Shown here: positions 1 to 10,618 of the stretch, one piece after another
Position numbering within the stretch: the first letter of the stretch is position 1
How the letters are laid out: every line of letters starts with the position of its first letter
Assembly (NCBI GenBank): GCA_963772225.1
Contig: CAVYWD010000011.1
Location: 1,364,001 to 1,428,000 of the forward strand
From: CAVYWD01 sp963772225
GTDB lineage: Bacteria; Myxococcota; Myxococcia; Myxococcales; UBA5297
Reading direction: 5' to 3'
Length of the DNA stretch: 64,000 bases
The notes under the pieces: model-generated
What the model was told of the DNA's origin: nothing
Database searches by the model: none
The model's input: the letters and a program-made list of their open reading frames with translations, nothing else
Made by a program: the position numbers and the translations under genes

Positions 1-2
1 TG

Positions 3-3000
3 AAGGCGCGCCTCGGCGACGGCCCGCCAGAGGCGCTGGCCGAGGTGCTGCTCGCCCGCGCGCGGGCCGTGCCCGCTGAAGCGCTGGCGCTGCACCAGGC
101 GCGGGCCGCTCTCCTGCTCCAGGCCGAAGACCGCGCCGGCGCCTGCCGCGCTCTCGACGAGGTGCTCCTCGCCGCGCCGTCCGATGCGCGCGCGCTCGCC
201 CAGCGCGCCGAGCTCGCCGCCGAGCTGGAAGGCCCGGAGGCCGCCCAGCCCTTCGACGAGCGACTGCTCGCCCTCGCGCCATCGGCGGCGCCGGAAGGAG
301 CGCCCGCCGCTCCGGCAATCGCCCACGCGCACCTGCGGCTCGGCCTGGCAGGCCTGCGCAAGGACGGCTTCTCGCAAAAGTCGGCCGAGCACCTCGAGGC
401 GGCCCTCGGCGGGTCTCTCTCGCAAATGCAGGCGAGTCAAGCGCTGCAGGCGCTGGCGGAGCACTACCAATCCGCCGGGCAAAGGGCCCCGCTCTTCCGC
501 GCGCGGATGGCTCAGTTCGCCGGGGCGTCGGACGCCTCCGAAAGAATCCGCGCGCTCGAGGGCGCCCTCGCTGCAGCGCCGGACGCCGGCTCCGAGCGGG
601 CGGCGCTCGCCCCTCTGTGCGACCTGCGCCAAGGCGATGCGCCGCTCCAGGCGCGCCTCGCCGAGCTCCTGGAGGACGCCGGAGCGCTGGTGCCGGCGGC
701 GCGCGCCTTCGAGGCAGCCGCCGCCGCCTGGCCGCAGGCCGAGGACCGCGCCCGAACGCTCCTGCGCGCCGCCTCGGCGGCCCAGCGGTCGGGCTCGGAC
801 GAGTGGGCGCGATCGCTCCGCCTGAAGTCCTTCGCACAGGCGCCGGCCGATTCTCGCGACCGCCCGCGCTTGCCTCGCCGACCTGCGCGAGGCGGGCGAC
901 CGCGCGGCGCTCGTCCAGGCCCTGTCGCTGATTTCGAAGACCGGCCTCGAGCCGGAGCCGGGCCTTGCGCGGCTCGAGCTCGCGCGCCTCTTCGACGCCT
1001 TGGGAGAGAAGGCCCCGGCGGCCGCCGCCTGGCTCGACATCGCCCGGCGCGGGCCCGGGGCGCCCGGCTTCGAGGAGGCGTGCGATCGCGCCCGCGCCCT
1101 CTTCGCCGACTTGCGTCAGCCCGCGCAAGCCGCCGAGGCCCTGGCCGCGCAGGGCTCTGCCCAGGCCGGCGCCGCCGCCGAGGGCTCGTTCCTCTCGGCC
1201 GCGAAGCTCCTTTGCGAGAGCGACCCGGACGCCGCCCTTCGGATGCTCGAGCGCGCGTCGGCCGCAGCCCCCGAGAGCCCGTCGCCTTGGGCCGAGCGCG
1301 CCTCGCTCTTCGCCTCTCGGGGCGACGCGCTCGGCCGCGCCCGCGCGCTGGTCGAGCAGGCCCTAAGGTCGCGCCCGGAGGCAGAGCGGGCCGAGCTGCT
1401 CTCCGCCGCCGTGCCGCTCCTCTGGGAGGGCGGCTGCCGCGAAGAGTCTCTGCAGGCGCTGCGCTTGGCTTCCGACGCGCGCCCGGGCGATCCCGCCCTG
1501 CGCATCCGCCTCTCGGAGGCCTGCGAGGCGCTGGGCGACGTCGCCGGGGCCTCGGCCGAGCTCGCCGCGGCACGCCTCCTCCTCGCCCCTGCCGATCCTG
1601 CCTGGCTCGCGCTCACGCGCCGCGGGGCCGCCCTCGCCCGCGGCTCGGGCGACGAGGCGCAGGCGACGCGGCTGTTGGCCGAGCTGTTCGAGCGCGACCC
1701 GTCGGACGCCGACGCCTTCGAGGCCGCGCGCCACGCGCTCGCCGGCTCGCAGCCCGAGCGCTGGGTCGTCGCGCTCGAAGCCCGCGAGGCGGCGCTGGCC
1801 GCGGGGAAGAAACCTGCCTCGGAGCGCGCCGCCATCGCCGCCGAGCGCGGGTGCGCGCTGGCCGCGCTCGGCCGCTCAGAGCCGGCGCGCGAGGCGCTTC
1901 GCCTGGCCCTGCGCCTGGACCCGGCGTGCGCGCCGGCGGCCGACGGCCTGCGGCGCCTCGCCGAGGGAGACCCCGAGCTCTTGGCCGAGGCGCTCGAGGC
2001 CCAGGCCGCGGCGGCCTCCGAGCCAGCCGCGCGCTTCGAGCGGCTCATGGAGCTAGGTCTCGCTCTCGCGAACCGCGCGGGTCGGAGCGCCCGCGCGGCG
2101 GACGTCTACCGACGGGCGCGCGGCTCTGCGGCGTCGCCCGAAGCGGTCGCCTCGAGCGAGCGCGCGCTGGCGTTCGCGTGGGTCGACGCCTCGGAGCCCC
2201 GCCAGGCCCTCGAGATTCTCGCGCTCCTCCTCGGAAATCCGGCGGGCGCGCAGGACCCGGCGCTCGAGGAGCTGGCGGCGAAGGCCTGCCTGCAGCTCGG
2301 CGACCGCGAAGGGGCAAGGGCGCATCTGCTGAAGTGCCTGGAGCTCGCCCCGGAGCGGGACCGCGCGTTTTCGTCGCTCGCCGAGCTCTGCGGCGAGGCG
2401 CCGGGCGACCTGGGCTCGGCCCTGCTGATCCGCGCGCGCGCGGCGGCCCCCGGCCCCGCCCGGGCGGCGCTGCAGCGCGAGGCGGCGGCCGCGCTGCTGC
2501 GCGCCGGGGCCGAAGGTCCCGCCGAGGCGGCCCTGCGCGGCGCGCTCGCCGAGGACCCGGGGTCGCGTGAGTCCTTCGAGTCTCTGGCCTCGCTCCTCGA
2601 AGCCTCTGGGCGCGCCGCCGATTGGCGAGAGGCGCTCCTGCGCCGCCTGGAGCGCGCCGAGGAGCGCGACGAGCGGCGGTCGCTCTTCGCGCGGCTCGCG
2701 AGCGCCGAGCCCGAGGGCGAGCCGGCCCGGGCCCTGGGCTGGCTCGAGCAGGCGCTCGCGCTCCACCCGGCGCCCCGCGAGCTCTTTCCGAAGCTCCGGG
2801 CCGCCGCCGCGCGCGCCTCCGGACAAGAGGTCGCGGCGCTGGCCGGGCGCCTGGAGAGCGCGGCCTGGGCGGCGCAGGCGCTGCCCGAGCTTTGCCTGGA
2901 GCTCGCCGCCGACCGCAAGGACCCGGCCGAGGCCCTGGGGCTCGTCGATCGCGCCGCGCGCCTGCAGCCGGACCTCAAGCCTGCTCACGAGGCGGCCCTG

Positions 3001-4638
3001 CGCGCCGCGCGCGCCCTGGCGGACGTGCCGCGGGCGCTCGAGGCTATCGAGCGGCTCTTGGGCTTCGAGGAGAGCGCGCCGCTCCACCGCGAGGCCTTCG
3101 ACCTTTACGCGGCGATGGGGCAGCGCCGAGCCGGCCTCCCGCACCTGAGCCGCGCGGCGGAGCTCGAGCCGGACCGGCCGCAGCAGCGCGCGCTCCTCGG
3201 CCGTGCCTTTGCGCTGGCGCAGGAGGTGGGCGACTCGGCCGCGCTCATCGCGTCGGCGCGGCGCCTGGAGGCGCTGGACGGCCCCGAGGCCCTGGCCGCG
3301 CTCGAGGTTCCGCTTGGGAGGGCGCTCGCGCGCGAGGGCCAGGTCCAGGAGGCGCTGCAGCGTCTCAAGCGGGCGCTATTGTCCGAGACCGACGCCGCGC
3401 TCGAGCTGGAGGTCCGCGACCTGGCCGACCGGGCCGGCGACCTCGAGACCTTCGCGGCCATCGAGCTCAAGCTCGCGTCGGCGCTCGAGGGCGAGAAACC
3501 CGGCGAGGCGGCGGAGCGCCTCCGGTCGTTGGCGAGCCGCATGGAGCCCGCCGACGCCGAACGCGCCGCGCAGCTCTTTCAGCGCGCCTTCGAGCTGTCG
3601 CCGCGCGAGGGCGACCTCGAGCGCCAGGCCGCGCTGTGGAGCGGCGAGCCGAGCCGCGCGCTCGGGCCCCTGTCGCTGCTCGCGCGAGCGCAGCCGACCT
3701 CGGCCGAGCGGCGGCGGCGCTTGGCGGAGGCGGCCCGGGCCGCGGGCGACGTCGAGCGGGCCGAGCTCATAGGCTCGGCGGACGCGTTCTTCGCCCCGGC
3801 GACGCCGCCGCGGGGCGCGATGCTCGAGGGGGTGCGGACCAGCGCGACGGCGCGCGCGGCGCTCGCCGATCCGCTGGCGCAGAGCGCGATCGCGCAGCTC
3901 CTGCGGGCGGCCGGGCCGGCGCTGGGGCAGGCGTTCCCTGACGACCCGCTGCGGCGCGGCCTGGGCGAGCGGCAGCGGCTAGGCCCCACGAACGGCGCGG
4001 CGCTCTTCGGCCGCGCGGGAGCCGCCCTGCGCGCCGCGGAGCAGCCTGCCCTGGAGGCGTGGCTAGACCCGAGCGGCGGCGTCGAGGTAGCGCTCCTGCC
4101 GGGCAACCCTGACCGGCTGGTCATCGGGCTGGGGGCGGCCGCGGGCCTGAGCGGCGCTGGGCTCGGATTCCTGCTGCTGCGCGCCTGCGAGCTCTCCCGG
4201 GCCGGCGCGGCGGTCGCGCTGCAGGCGGGCGCCGACCTGCCGCAAGTGGTGCGCTGCGTCCTGTGCGCCATGGGCGAGGAGCTGGAGCTGGCGCCGGCGT
4301 TCGCGCTGCGCGTGGAGCGCGTGCGCTCGGGGCTCGACGCCAAGGCGCGCGAGGCCCTCGCCCGGCTGGTGTCGCCGGCGCGCGCGGAGCTGGACGCGCT
4401 GGACCCCGCGGCGCTCCTGGACGCGATGGCCCGCAGCGCGGCGCGGGTGGCCATGGTGACGCTGGGCGATGCGGGCGCCGCGCTCCGGGCGACGGCGCGC
4501 GCGGGCGGCGCCGAGCCGGCGGCGATGGACCCCGAGTCCTACGCGCAGGGCTCGCCGGCGCTCCTGGACCTGTTGGCGGCGCTCCTGCGCGACGACCTCG
4601 GGGCGATTCGGCGGAGCTGCCGGGGGAGCGTTCCATGA
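3..4638 (+). CDS. Giant TPR-repeat protein, 5' partial, frameshifted near 862
   Basis: The reading frame is open from the first codon at base 3, so the true start lies upstream of the window. The product is an Ala/Leu/Glu/Arg-rich solenoid of degenerate tetratricopeptide-like helical pairs running for more than 1,400 residues. It ends in a non-repeat C-terminal domain at about 3900-4638. The protein-like frame runs from base 3 to about 860 and then continues one frame over (frame of base 1000). Reading back from 1000 in that frame gives good helical sequence (RACLADLREAGDRAALVQAL) up to about 860, so one indel at 850-866 breaks a single gene. A shorter intact ORF could start at 1000. TPR proteins of this size are typical scaffolds in myxobacteria, but no specific function is visible. 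The stop overlaps the next start (ATGA at 4635). Confidence 0.7.
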
Positions 4639-5210
4639 GCCGTTTGCGATGGCTTGCCGCGGCAGCGGCGCTGACGACTTGCACGACCTCGTTCCCCGGG
4701 GACGTCGTGGTGGGGGCGTTCGACTTCGTGACGAGCCCCCTCTCGAACACCTGCCCGCTCTACGGCGGCGACGACGCTGGCACGGACGGCGGCACCGGGA
4801 TGCCTTCGTCGTTCACCGGGACGGTGTCGTACGACTCGAGGACCGGCAACGCCTACCTCACGACCGCCGCGGGCAGCCTCTCGGGCACGCTGAGCGGCGA
4901 CGTGCTCGACCTCAGCGGGCAGGCCCAGCGCGAGATCCCCGCGGCCACGTGCGAGGGCTCGCTGAGCGAGCAGCTCACGGCGCGGATGATCGGCGAGGAG
5001 GAAGCGCTCGCCGCGGGAGGCGTGTGCCCCGCGCCGTTGGCGGCCGACGGCGGCGCCGCGGCCGGCACCTCGGACGCGGGGACCAGTGTCGTGATCATCT
5101 GCGGCAGGATCACAGACAAGCTCGCAGGGCCGGACGGCGGAGGGGGCGACGGGTGCGCCTTCACGCCGTGCGCGATGGAGTTCTCGCTGACGGGCACGCG
5201 GCAGCAGTAG
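4635..5210 (+). CDS. Putative lipoprotein, Asp/Gly/Thr-rich
   Basis: A 191-residue protein whose start codon overlaps the stop of the TPR gene (ATGA), which indicates translational coupling. The N-terminus (MSRLRWLAAAAALTTC) is a short signal peptide ending in a lipobox-like LTTC, so the mature protein is probably lipidated at that Cys. The rest is low-complexity and rich in Gly, Asp, Thr and Ser, with scattered cysteines, as in many small surface lipoproteins of myxobacteria. I recognise no domain. An alternative in-frame start far upstream (4263) is only a shadow of the TPR gene. Function unknown; it may work with the TPR protein encoded upstream. Confidence 0.7.
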   Translation: MSRLRWLAAAAALTTCTTSFPGDVVVGAFDFVTSPLSNTCPLYGGDDAGTDGGTGMPSSFTGTVSYDSRTGNAYLTTAAGSLSGTLSGDVLDLSGQAQREIPAATCEGSLSEQLTARMIGEEEALAAGGVCPAPLAADGGAAAGTSDAGTSVVIICGRITDKLAGPDGGGGDGCAFTPCAMEFSLTGTRQQ

Positions 5211-5281
5211 GCCGGGGCGCCCACGGCTGCGGACGCATTCGCGCGCCCCGCGCCCCACCCCGCCCGCGCTAGGATACGCCC

Positions 5282-5968
5282 ATGAACAAGCCCGCAGTTC
5301 TCCTGCTCTCGGGCGGCCTGGACTCGGCGACCTGCTTCGCCATCGCCCGCTCGCAGGGCTTCGACGTCCACGCCCTGACCCTCGCCTACGGCCAACGCCA
5401 CCAGGTCGAAGTGGAGCAGGCCCGCTCCCTCGCCCGCGCGCTCGGCGCCGCCTCGCACCGCGTCGTCTCGCTCGATCTCCGGGCCATCGGCGGCTCCTCC
5501 CTCACCTCGGAGACGCCGGTGGAGAAGGACCGCGCCGACGACGGCTCCATCCCTCAGACCTACGTGCCCGCGCGCAACACGGTCTTCCTGGGCCTCGCGC
5601 TGGGGCTCGCCGAGGTGGTCGGCGCCACCGACCTCTTCGTCGGGGTCAACGCGGTCGACTACTCCGGCTACCCGGACTGCCGCCCGGAGTTCCTGGAGTC
5701 CTTCGAGCGTCTCGCCGCGGTCGCCACCCGGGCCGGCGTGGAAGGCGCGCGCTTCTGCATCCACGCGCCGCTGCTCCACCTGACCAAGGCGCAGATCATC
5801 CTGCGCGGCGTCGCCCTGGGCATCGACTACGCGCAGACGCGCTCCTGCTACGACCCGTCGCCTTCCGGGCTCGCCTGCGGCCACTGCGACAGCTGCCGGC
5901 TCCGCCGCAAAGGCTTCGAGGAGGCCGGCGTGCCCGACCCGACGCTCTACGTCCCGCCCGCCCGATGA
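5282..5968 (+). CDS. queC: 7-cyano-7-deazaguanine synthase QueC
   Basis: QueC converts 7-carboxy-7-deazaguanine to preQ0 using ATP and ammonia, in the queuosine tRNA-modification pathway in the cytoplasm. The 228-residue length is normal. Visible motifs are the PP-loop ATP site SGGLDSAT near residue 10, the conserved GVNAVDYSGYPDCRPEF block around residues 121-137, and the C-terminal zinc-binding cysteines in CYDPSPSGLACGHCDSC. ATG at 5282 directly precedes the MNKPAVLLLSGGLDS segment expected at the N-terminus. The last codons overlap the start of the dipeptidase gene (ATGA at 5965). No other queuosine genes lie in the window. Confidence 0.96.
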   Translation: MNKPAVLLLSGGLDSATCFAIARSQGFDVHALTLAYGQRHQVEVEQARSLARALGAASHRVVSLDLRAIGGSSLTSETPVEKDRADDGSIPQTYVPARNTVFLGLALGLAEVVGATDLFVGVNAVDYSGYPDCRPEFLESFERLAAVATRAGVEGARFCIHAPLLHLTKAQIILRGVALGIDYAQTRSCYDPSPSGLACGHCDSCRLRRKGFEEAGVPDPTLYVPPAR

Positions 5969-6582
5969 TCGCCTCGGCCGCGCTCGCCCTCTCCCTCCTG
6001 GCTCCGCTGGCCTCGCCGCCCCCTGAAGCGCCCGCGGGCGACGCGCTGGTCGACGCCGCCGAGCGCGTGCCGGGCCTGGTCCTCGACCTGCGCTACGCCA
6101 CCGACGACAACTTCCTCAAGCGGCGGCTCTACCTGGCGCCGCACCCGCGCTGCCTGCTGCGCGCCTCCGTCGCCGCCCGGCTCGCGGCGGCCCAGGCGGC
6201 GCTGCGCCCGCGCGGCTTCGGCTTGAAGGTGTTCGACTGCTACCGGCCGTTCTCGGTCCAGAAGGTCATGTGGGACGCCGTGCCTCAGCGCGGCCTCGTC
6301 GCGCCGCCGTCGCTCGGCGGCTCGAACCACAACCGCGGCGCCGCCGTCGACGCCTCCCTGGTCCGCCTCGACGGCTCGCCGGTCGCCATGCCGACCGACT
6401 TCGACGACTTCAGCAAGGCCGCTCGCATCAACTCCAAGCTCCCGCCTCCCGAGGCCCAGCGCCACCGCGAAATCCTCCAGAGCGCCATGGCCGCCGCCGG
6501 CTTCAAGCTCATGTTCATGGAGTGGTGGCACTTCGACGACCCCGACGCGGTCCGCTTTCGCACGTTGGACGAGCCCCTCTGA
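5965..6582 (+). CDS. D-alanyl-D-alanine dipeptidase (VanX/DdpX family), exported
   Basis: A 205-residue zinc peptidase of the M15D family, which hydrolyses D-Ala-D-Ala or related peptidoglycan dipeptides. It has a signal-like hydrophobic N-terminus (residues 1-18), then a VanX-type fold. The metal-binding motif SxHxxGxAxD is seen as SNHNRGAAVD. The second conserved site, ExWH, is seen as EWWHFDD near the C-terminus. The preceding YRP motif (FDCYRPFS) is also present. The predicted export suggests a role in peptidoglycan turnover in the periplasm rather than in vancomycin resistance, and no van genes are nearby. It is coupled to queC by a 4-base overlap. Confidence 0.9.
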   Translation: MIASAALALSLLAPLASPPPEAPAGDALVDAAERVPGLVLDLRYATDDNFLKRRLYLAPHPRCLLRASVAARLAAAQAALRPRGFGLKVFDCYRPFSVQKVMWDAVPQRGLVAPPSLGGSNHNRGAAVDASLVRLDGSPVAMPTDFDDFSKAARINSKLPPPEAQRHREILQSAMAAAGFKLMFMEWWHFDDPDAVRFRTLDEPL

Positions 6583-6886
6583 CCTCACCCCTGGCACCGC
6601 AGGAGTGAAATCATCCGCCGCGGCTGCATTTCAGTTCTGCAATAATCGCGGCCCGTCTCGTTCGCGACATCGTCTTCTTCCCAATACTTACGCCCCTCGG
6701 AACGCCAGGCACGGCGCTTGCTCATTCATCGCGGCGAAGCGCGGCGGTCTGGAAGCTGGTCCCCCCCCGCCGCTTCGAAGGTCGCCGCGCTTCTTCTTCC
6801 TTGCAGCGACTGCTGTGGAGAGCCGGGCACCCCATCGGGCCCGAGCTTCTAGAAACCGGTGACCCGGCGCTCCACGGTTTTTCCCG
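6583..6886. other. Gene-free convergent intergenic region
   Basis: About 300 bases between the convergent dipeptidase and rimO genes. Short open frames here lack coding character. On the minus strand, just after rimO, an imperfect hairpin (AAACCGTG pairing with CACCGGTTT with one bulge, about 6854-6881) could end rimO transcription, but it has no clean T-run. Nothing else was recognised. Confidence 0.4.
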
Positions 6887-8209
6887 TCAGACGATGGCCC
6901 CCACCACGTCGTAGTCTGCGGCCTGGCTCACCTCGACCGTGACGATATCGCCGGGCGCGGCGACCCCGTCGTTGATGTAAGTCACCCCGTCTATCTCCAC
7001 CGACTGCCCGGCGTTGCGGCCGACGAGCAGGTGCTCGGTCTCCTCCGACGCGCCCTCGACCAGCACCTCGATGCGCTTTCCGATGAGCGCCCGATTGTGC
7101 TCGCGGTTGATGCGCCGCTGGACGGCCATGATTTCCCGGCAGCGGCGGGCGATGGTCCTCTTGGGCACCTGGCCGTCCATCAGCGCCGCCCCCGTCCCCT
7201 CTTCCCTGCTGTATTCGAAGCAGCCCAGCCGCTCGAAGCGCTGGGCGCGGACGAACCCCTTGAGCGCCTCGAACTCCTCCTCGGTCTCGCCCGGCAGCCC
7301 GGCGATGAGCGAGGTCCGCAGGACCAGGCCGGGCACGCGCTCGCGCAGCTTGGCGAGGAGCTCGTGGATGAACTTGGAGCCGCGACCGCGGCGCATGGAC
7401 CGCAGGAGCCGGTCGCTGACGTGCTGCACCGGCATGTCGAGGTACTTGAGCACCTTCTCCTCCCCGGCCATCACCTCGATGAGCTCGTCGGGGAAGTCGC
7501 GCGGATAGGCGTAATGGAGCCGAAACCAGCGCGGGCCTTTGACCTTGCAGAGCGCGCGCAACAGCTCGTGGAGCTTGGGTCTCCCCGCCAAGTCCTGGCC
7601 GTACGCCGTCAGGTCCTGGGCGATGAGGTTGAACTCGACACAGCCCTCGCGCGCGAGCCGGCGCACCTCGGCGACCAGGTCCTCCACGGGGCGGGAGCGC
7701 TGCGGCCCGCGGAGCTTGGGGATGATGCAGAAGGCGCACTGGTTGTCGCAGCCCTCGCTCACCTTGAGGAAGCTCGTGTACCGCGGCATGGAGTTGATGC
7801 GCGGCGTCTTGGCGTCGTGGATGTACTCGGGGTCGGGGATCACCGCCCGGGGCGCCGCGGCGGCGGCGAGCAGGTCGCCGACCTGGGCGTAGGCGCCGGT
7901 GCCGACGAAGTGGTCGACCTCGGGCAGCTCCTTCATCAGGTCGCCCGCGTAGCGCTGCGCGAGGCACCCGGCGACGACCAGCGTCTGGCAGGCGCCGCTC
8001 TTCTTGTGCTCGGCCATCTGGAGCACCGCGCGGACGGACTCCTCCTTGGCGGGCCCGATGAACGAGCAGGTGTTGACGACGATGACCTCGGCCTTCTCGG
8101 GCTCCTGCACCAGCGCGTAGCCGCGCCCGGCGAGCGCGCCGAGCATGACCTCGCTGTCGACGCGGTTCTTCGAGCAGCCGAGCGTCAAGAGGTACAGAGA
8201 CTTGGACAT
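6887..8209 (-). CDS. rimO: Ribosomal protein S12 methylthiotransferase RimO
   Basis: RimO is a radical-SAM enzyme that adds a methylthio group to an Asp of ribosomal protein S12. The 440-residue protein shows the three expected parts. First is an N-terminal MTTase domain starting LGCSKNRVDSEVMLG, the RimO rather than MiaB signature, with further cluster cysteines in VVNTCSF and AGCLAQRY. Second is the radical-SAM CxxxCxxC motif (CDNQCAFC). Third is a C-terminal TRAM domain. The start at 8209 (MSKSLYLLTLGC) has an AAGGAG ribosome site 8 bases upstream. The frame stays open for another 111 codons upstream, but that part is not conserved-looking and lacks a ribosome site. Confidence 0.96.
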   Translation of the reverse strand: MSKSLYLLTLGCSKNRVDSEVMLGALAGRGYALVQEPEKAEVIVVNTCSFIGPAKEESVRAVLQMAEHKKSGACQTLVVAGCLAQRYAGDLMKELPEVDHFVGTGAYAQVGDLLAAAAAPRAVIPDPEYIHDAKTPRINSMPRYTSFLKVSEGCDNQCAFCIIPKLRGPQRSRPVEDLVAEVRRLAREGCVEFNLIAQDLTAYGQDLAGRPKLHELLRALCKVKGPRWFRLHYAYPRDFPDELIEVMAGEEKVLKYLDMPVQHVSDRLLRSMRRGRGSKFIHELLAKLRERVPGLVLRTSLIAGLPGETEEEFEALKGFVRAQRFERLGCFEYSREEGTGAALMDGQVPKRTIARRCREIMAVQRRINREHNRALIGKRIEVLVEGASEETEHLLVGRNAGQSVEIDGVTYINDGVAAPGDIVTVEVSQAADYDVVGAIV

Positions 8210-9384
8210 GGCAATGCTCCTTCGCGCCGAGCACTCTCTTCCGCGGAGCGCTCGCCCGCAAGCGCGGACATGCGCGGGCGGCCTCTTCAGCGAGCGCCGA
8301 GCCCAGGGCTCGTGGCCCTCGGGGCATCTGGGACCTACGGGATCAGAGAGCCCGGAGGCGCTGCCGGAGGGGAGAGGGCGCCGGCGGATGACCCCTGGCG
8401 CGAAGTGGTTGACGGTTCTCCCCGGTACGCAGGTTCGTCCGGAAGTCCAAACGAGGCGCAAGTCGGCGCAGCCGCGGACCGACCGCTTGTGCCGCCCTGA
8501 GCTCAGCGGGCTGCGCTTCTTCGCCTTCCTGGCCGCTCCCAAAGACGCGCGAGGAGCTTTCGCACGTGCTCGAGCCGGTCACGGTGAAGACGCTGGCGAG
8601 GGTGCGGCGCCGCGCAATCCTGCCGACGTGCACTTCAAACCGGACTCGGCTCGGCCGCTCCCGGCCTGGGCTCACGAGGTCCGATGGGTCAACAAGCGCG
8701 TCGGGGTCCCCGACGAAGCGAGCCCCGCCGAAGTCCCGAATCCCATCGACTGTCCCGATGCCCCGGAGTCTCCGATTGCCAGGCGCGATGGTGAGGCGGA
8801 GGGCGACTTGCCTCCAGCGACATCGGCGAGCACCGGCGCGGCCGCCGAGATCCTGCGCAACGTGCCTGAGAGGTCTGGCCCGGCGCACGAGGAGCCCTGC
8901 GCGCGCCGCAGTCGCAAAGGCGCTCACCGCGACGCCTCTACCCCCGAGCCATGGGCGATGTCTTCGCCTTGGAATGAGGCACATAGTCCCTTCGGCGCGA
9001 AAATCTTGTGCGACCTGGCAAAGACTCCAGACCGACTCCAGACCCCAGGCTCCGGGTAAAGCCCTTAGGTCAGGGGGGAGTCTTTGTCACGATGCAGCTG
9101 CCGCTGCGGAAGGCATGACCTGGGGCCTGGGAGCGGCCTGGGAGCCTAAGGCAACCCTCGTTGGTTCCGGCTCGGCCGGGTTAGGGGCAAATGCTGCCGG
9201 CATTTGTGCCTAATGAACTGCGTCATTGTCTGGATTGCGGAATATGAGCGCCGCGACTTTCTCGCATCTGTGTTGCGCGAGTTACAGCGAGCACCACGGG
9301 GTGGCCTTCTCGCGCAAAGCGCGGGCGGCGTGCCCGAGTTGCCACCCGCTTGGTATTTCTTGCCAGCGTCTTTCCCTCAGCCCA
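8210..9384. other. Long gene-free or decayed region
   Basis: About 1.2 kb with overlapping open frames on both strands and no recognisable protein. On the minus strand around 8600-8900 the text looks faintly protein-like in two frames, which may be a decayed gene, but I cannot name it. No tRNA, hairpin terminator or repeat array was recognised. The region opens an accessory stretch (8.2-17.4 kb) where gene density and GC drop. Confidence 0.35.
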
Positions 9385-10104
9385 CTACCACGGCAGTCGG
9401 TCACCCATGTGGAAGAAGGCGCCGGTGGGGCCATCGTCAGGCAGCGTGGCCAAGGTCACAGCCGTCTTGGCGCCGTCGACTACGCCGAGGGGCGCGGCGT
9501 CGCCACCGAGGTCCGTCTTCACCCAGCCGGGGTGAGCGGAGTTGACCTTCACGCGCGTTCCGCGGAGTTTGCGGGCGAGGGAAACAGTGAATCCATTCAG
9601 AGCTGCCTTGGACGTCGTGTAGGCCGGGTTGATGAAATTGTCATCAAACATCTCGGGCGCGTTCGTGATCGTCGTCAAAGATCCAAGAACGCTCGATTGA
9701 TTGACCACGCGGCCCGCGGGACTCGCGGTCAAGAGCGGCAGGAGGACATACGTCGCATCGATGGCGCCGAAGACGTTGGTGGCGAAGGTGTCGCGGATAT
9801 TCTGCGCGTCGTCCCGCATCCAGTTGGCCACACCCGCGTTGTTGACGAGGACGTCGAGGCCGCCGAAGTGCTTAGTAAAGTATTCGGGGAGTGCGGCCAC
9901 GTCCTTGCTATTGGTGACGTCGAGCTGGACCGCATGCGCGTCGATTCCCTCCTCGCGAAGGGACTTGGCAGCGGCAAGGCCCTTGGCCTCGTCTCGGGCG
10001 CCGAGCACCACGGTCAGTCCCCGCTTGCCAAGCTGCCGAGCGATCTCCAGGCCCAACCCCTTGTTTGCTCCGGTGATCAACGCGACGGTCTTCTTGGTCG
10101 TCAT
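9385..10104 (-). CDS. Short-chain dehydrogenase/reductase (SDR)
   Basis: A classical SDR of 239 residues that uses NAD(P)H on an unknown carbonyl or alcohol substrate. Visible features are the TGANKGLG cofactor glycine motif (residues 11-18), the NNAG motif (VLVNNAGVANW), the catalytic Ser in the VVNQSSVLGSL segment, and the catalytic YxxxK as YTTSK. The PG motif (HPGWVKTDLGG) follows. The sequence resembles plant/fungal carbonyl reductase-like SDRs. The start at 10104 (MTTKKTVALITG) has an AAGGAG-type site about 10 bases upstream; the frame is open 28 codons further. The base composition is less GC-rich than the flanking core genes, which fits an acquired gene. It stands alone between gene-poor regions. 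Confidence 0.9.
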   Translation of the reverse strand: MTTKKTVALITGANKGLGLEIARQLGKRGLTVVLGARDEAKGLAAAKSLREEGIDAHAVQLDVTNSKDVAALPEYFTKHFGGLDVLVNNAGVANWMRDDAQNIRDTFATNVFGAIDATYVLLPLLTASPAGRVVNQSSVLGSLTTITNAPEMFDDNFINPAYTTSKAALNGFTVSLARKLRGTRVKVNSAHPGWVKTDLGGDAAPLGVVDGAKTAVTLATLPDDGPTGAFFHMGDRLPW

Positions 10105-10618
10105 TCTCCGTGCTCCTTCGGGTCCATCGGGTTTGAGCGCATTCCCCAGCCAGGCACCGGAATACCGTAGACCTACCACAGCGTCCATCTCGAAGTTTCA
10201 TGGAGGGGCTTTCTTGGACGGCCCCTCGCCGTGACATTCAGGTGAGCGCGGTTATGTTGTCCGTTTGAGGACCAGCGGACACCGCAGCGCAGGAATTGTC
10301 GCAGACCGCTCCGGGGCTGCCCGCAGGCAATCGGCGAGTCAGCGGGAGCCCTGCGATCGAGCCCGCGCTCTCTTCATGGCCTTGAGCGAGCCGGCGTGGG
10401 CGGCAGAGGCCTAGGCGGCGTGGGCCTCTCTCCAGCCGACCGCCTTTTCGTCGCGACCCAGCCGGGCCCGATCGCCTCCAGGTCGAAGCTCACCAGCTCC
10501 ACACGCACCAGCCGCCCGCGGACCACGACCTTGAGCGTGCCTCCGCGGGTGAAGGCGCCACAGCGGGTTCGGGTTCCGCTTCGCTGGGGCGAGCGCGGCG
10601 CCGGGCGGCCTTCGTCAA
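10105..10618. other. Intergenic region with an orphan coding-like tail
   Basis: No intact gene. On the minus strand at about 10374-10545 an open frame reads like a real protein tail (KVVVRGRLVRVELVSFDLEA and onward) but has no start or recognisable family; it may be the end of a deleted gene. A short inverted repeat (TGTCCG...CGGACA) sits near 10258-10281, upstream of the SDR gene. I cannot assign a role to either. Confidence 0.3.

Noticed and set aside
1116..2048. Long minus-strand open frames opposite the TPR gene
   Set aside because: These frames give Arg/Ser/Ala-rich text without motifs; they are the shadow of a GC-rich Ala/Leu/Glu gene.
7031..8500. 489-codon plus-strand open frame
   Set aside because: It lies antisense to rimO, whose radical-SAM motifs are clear; the frame has no start context or known domain.
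8145..9059. 304-codon plus-strand frame after rimO
   Set aside because: It begins inside rimO antisense sequence, lacks a ribosome site, and reads as low-quality protein.
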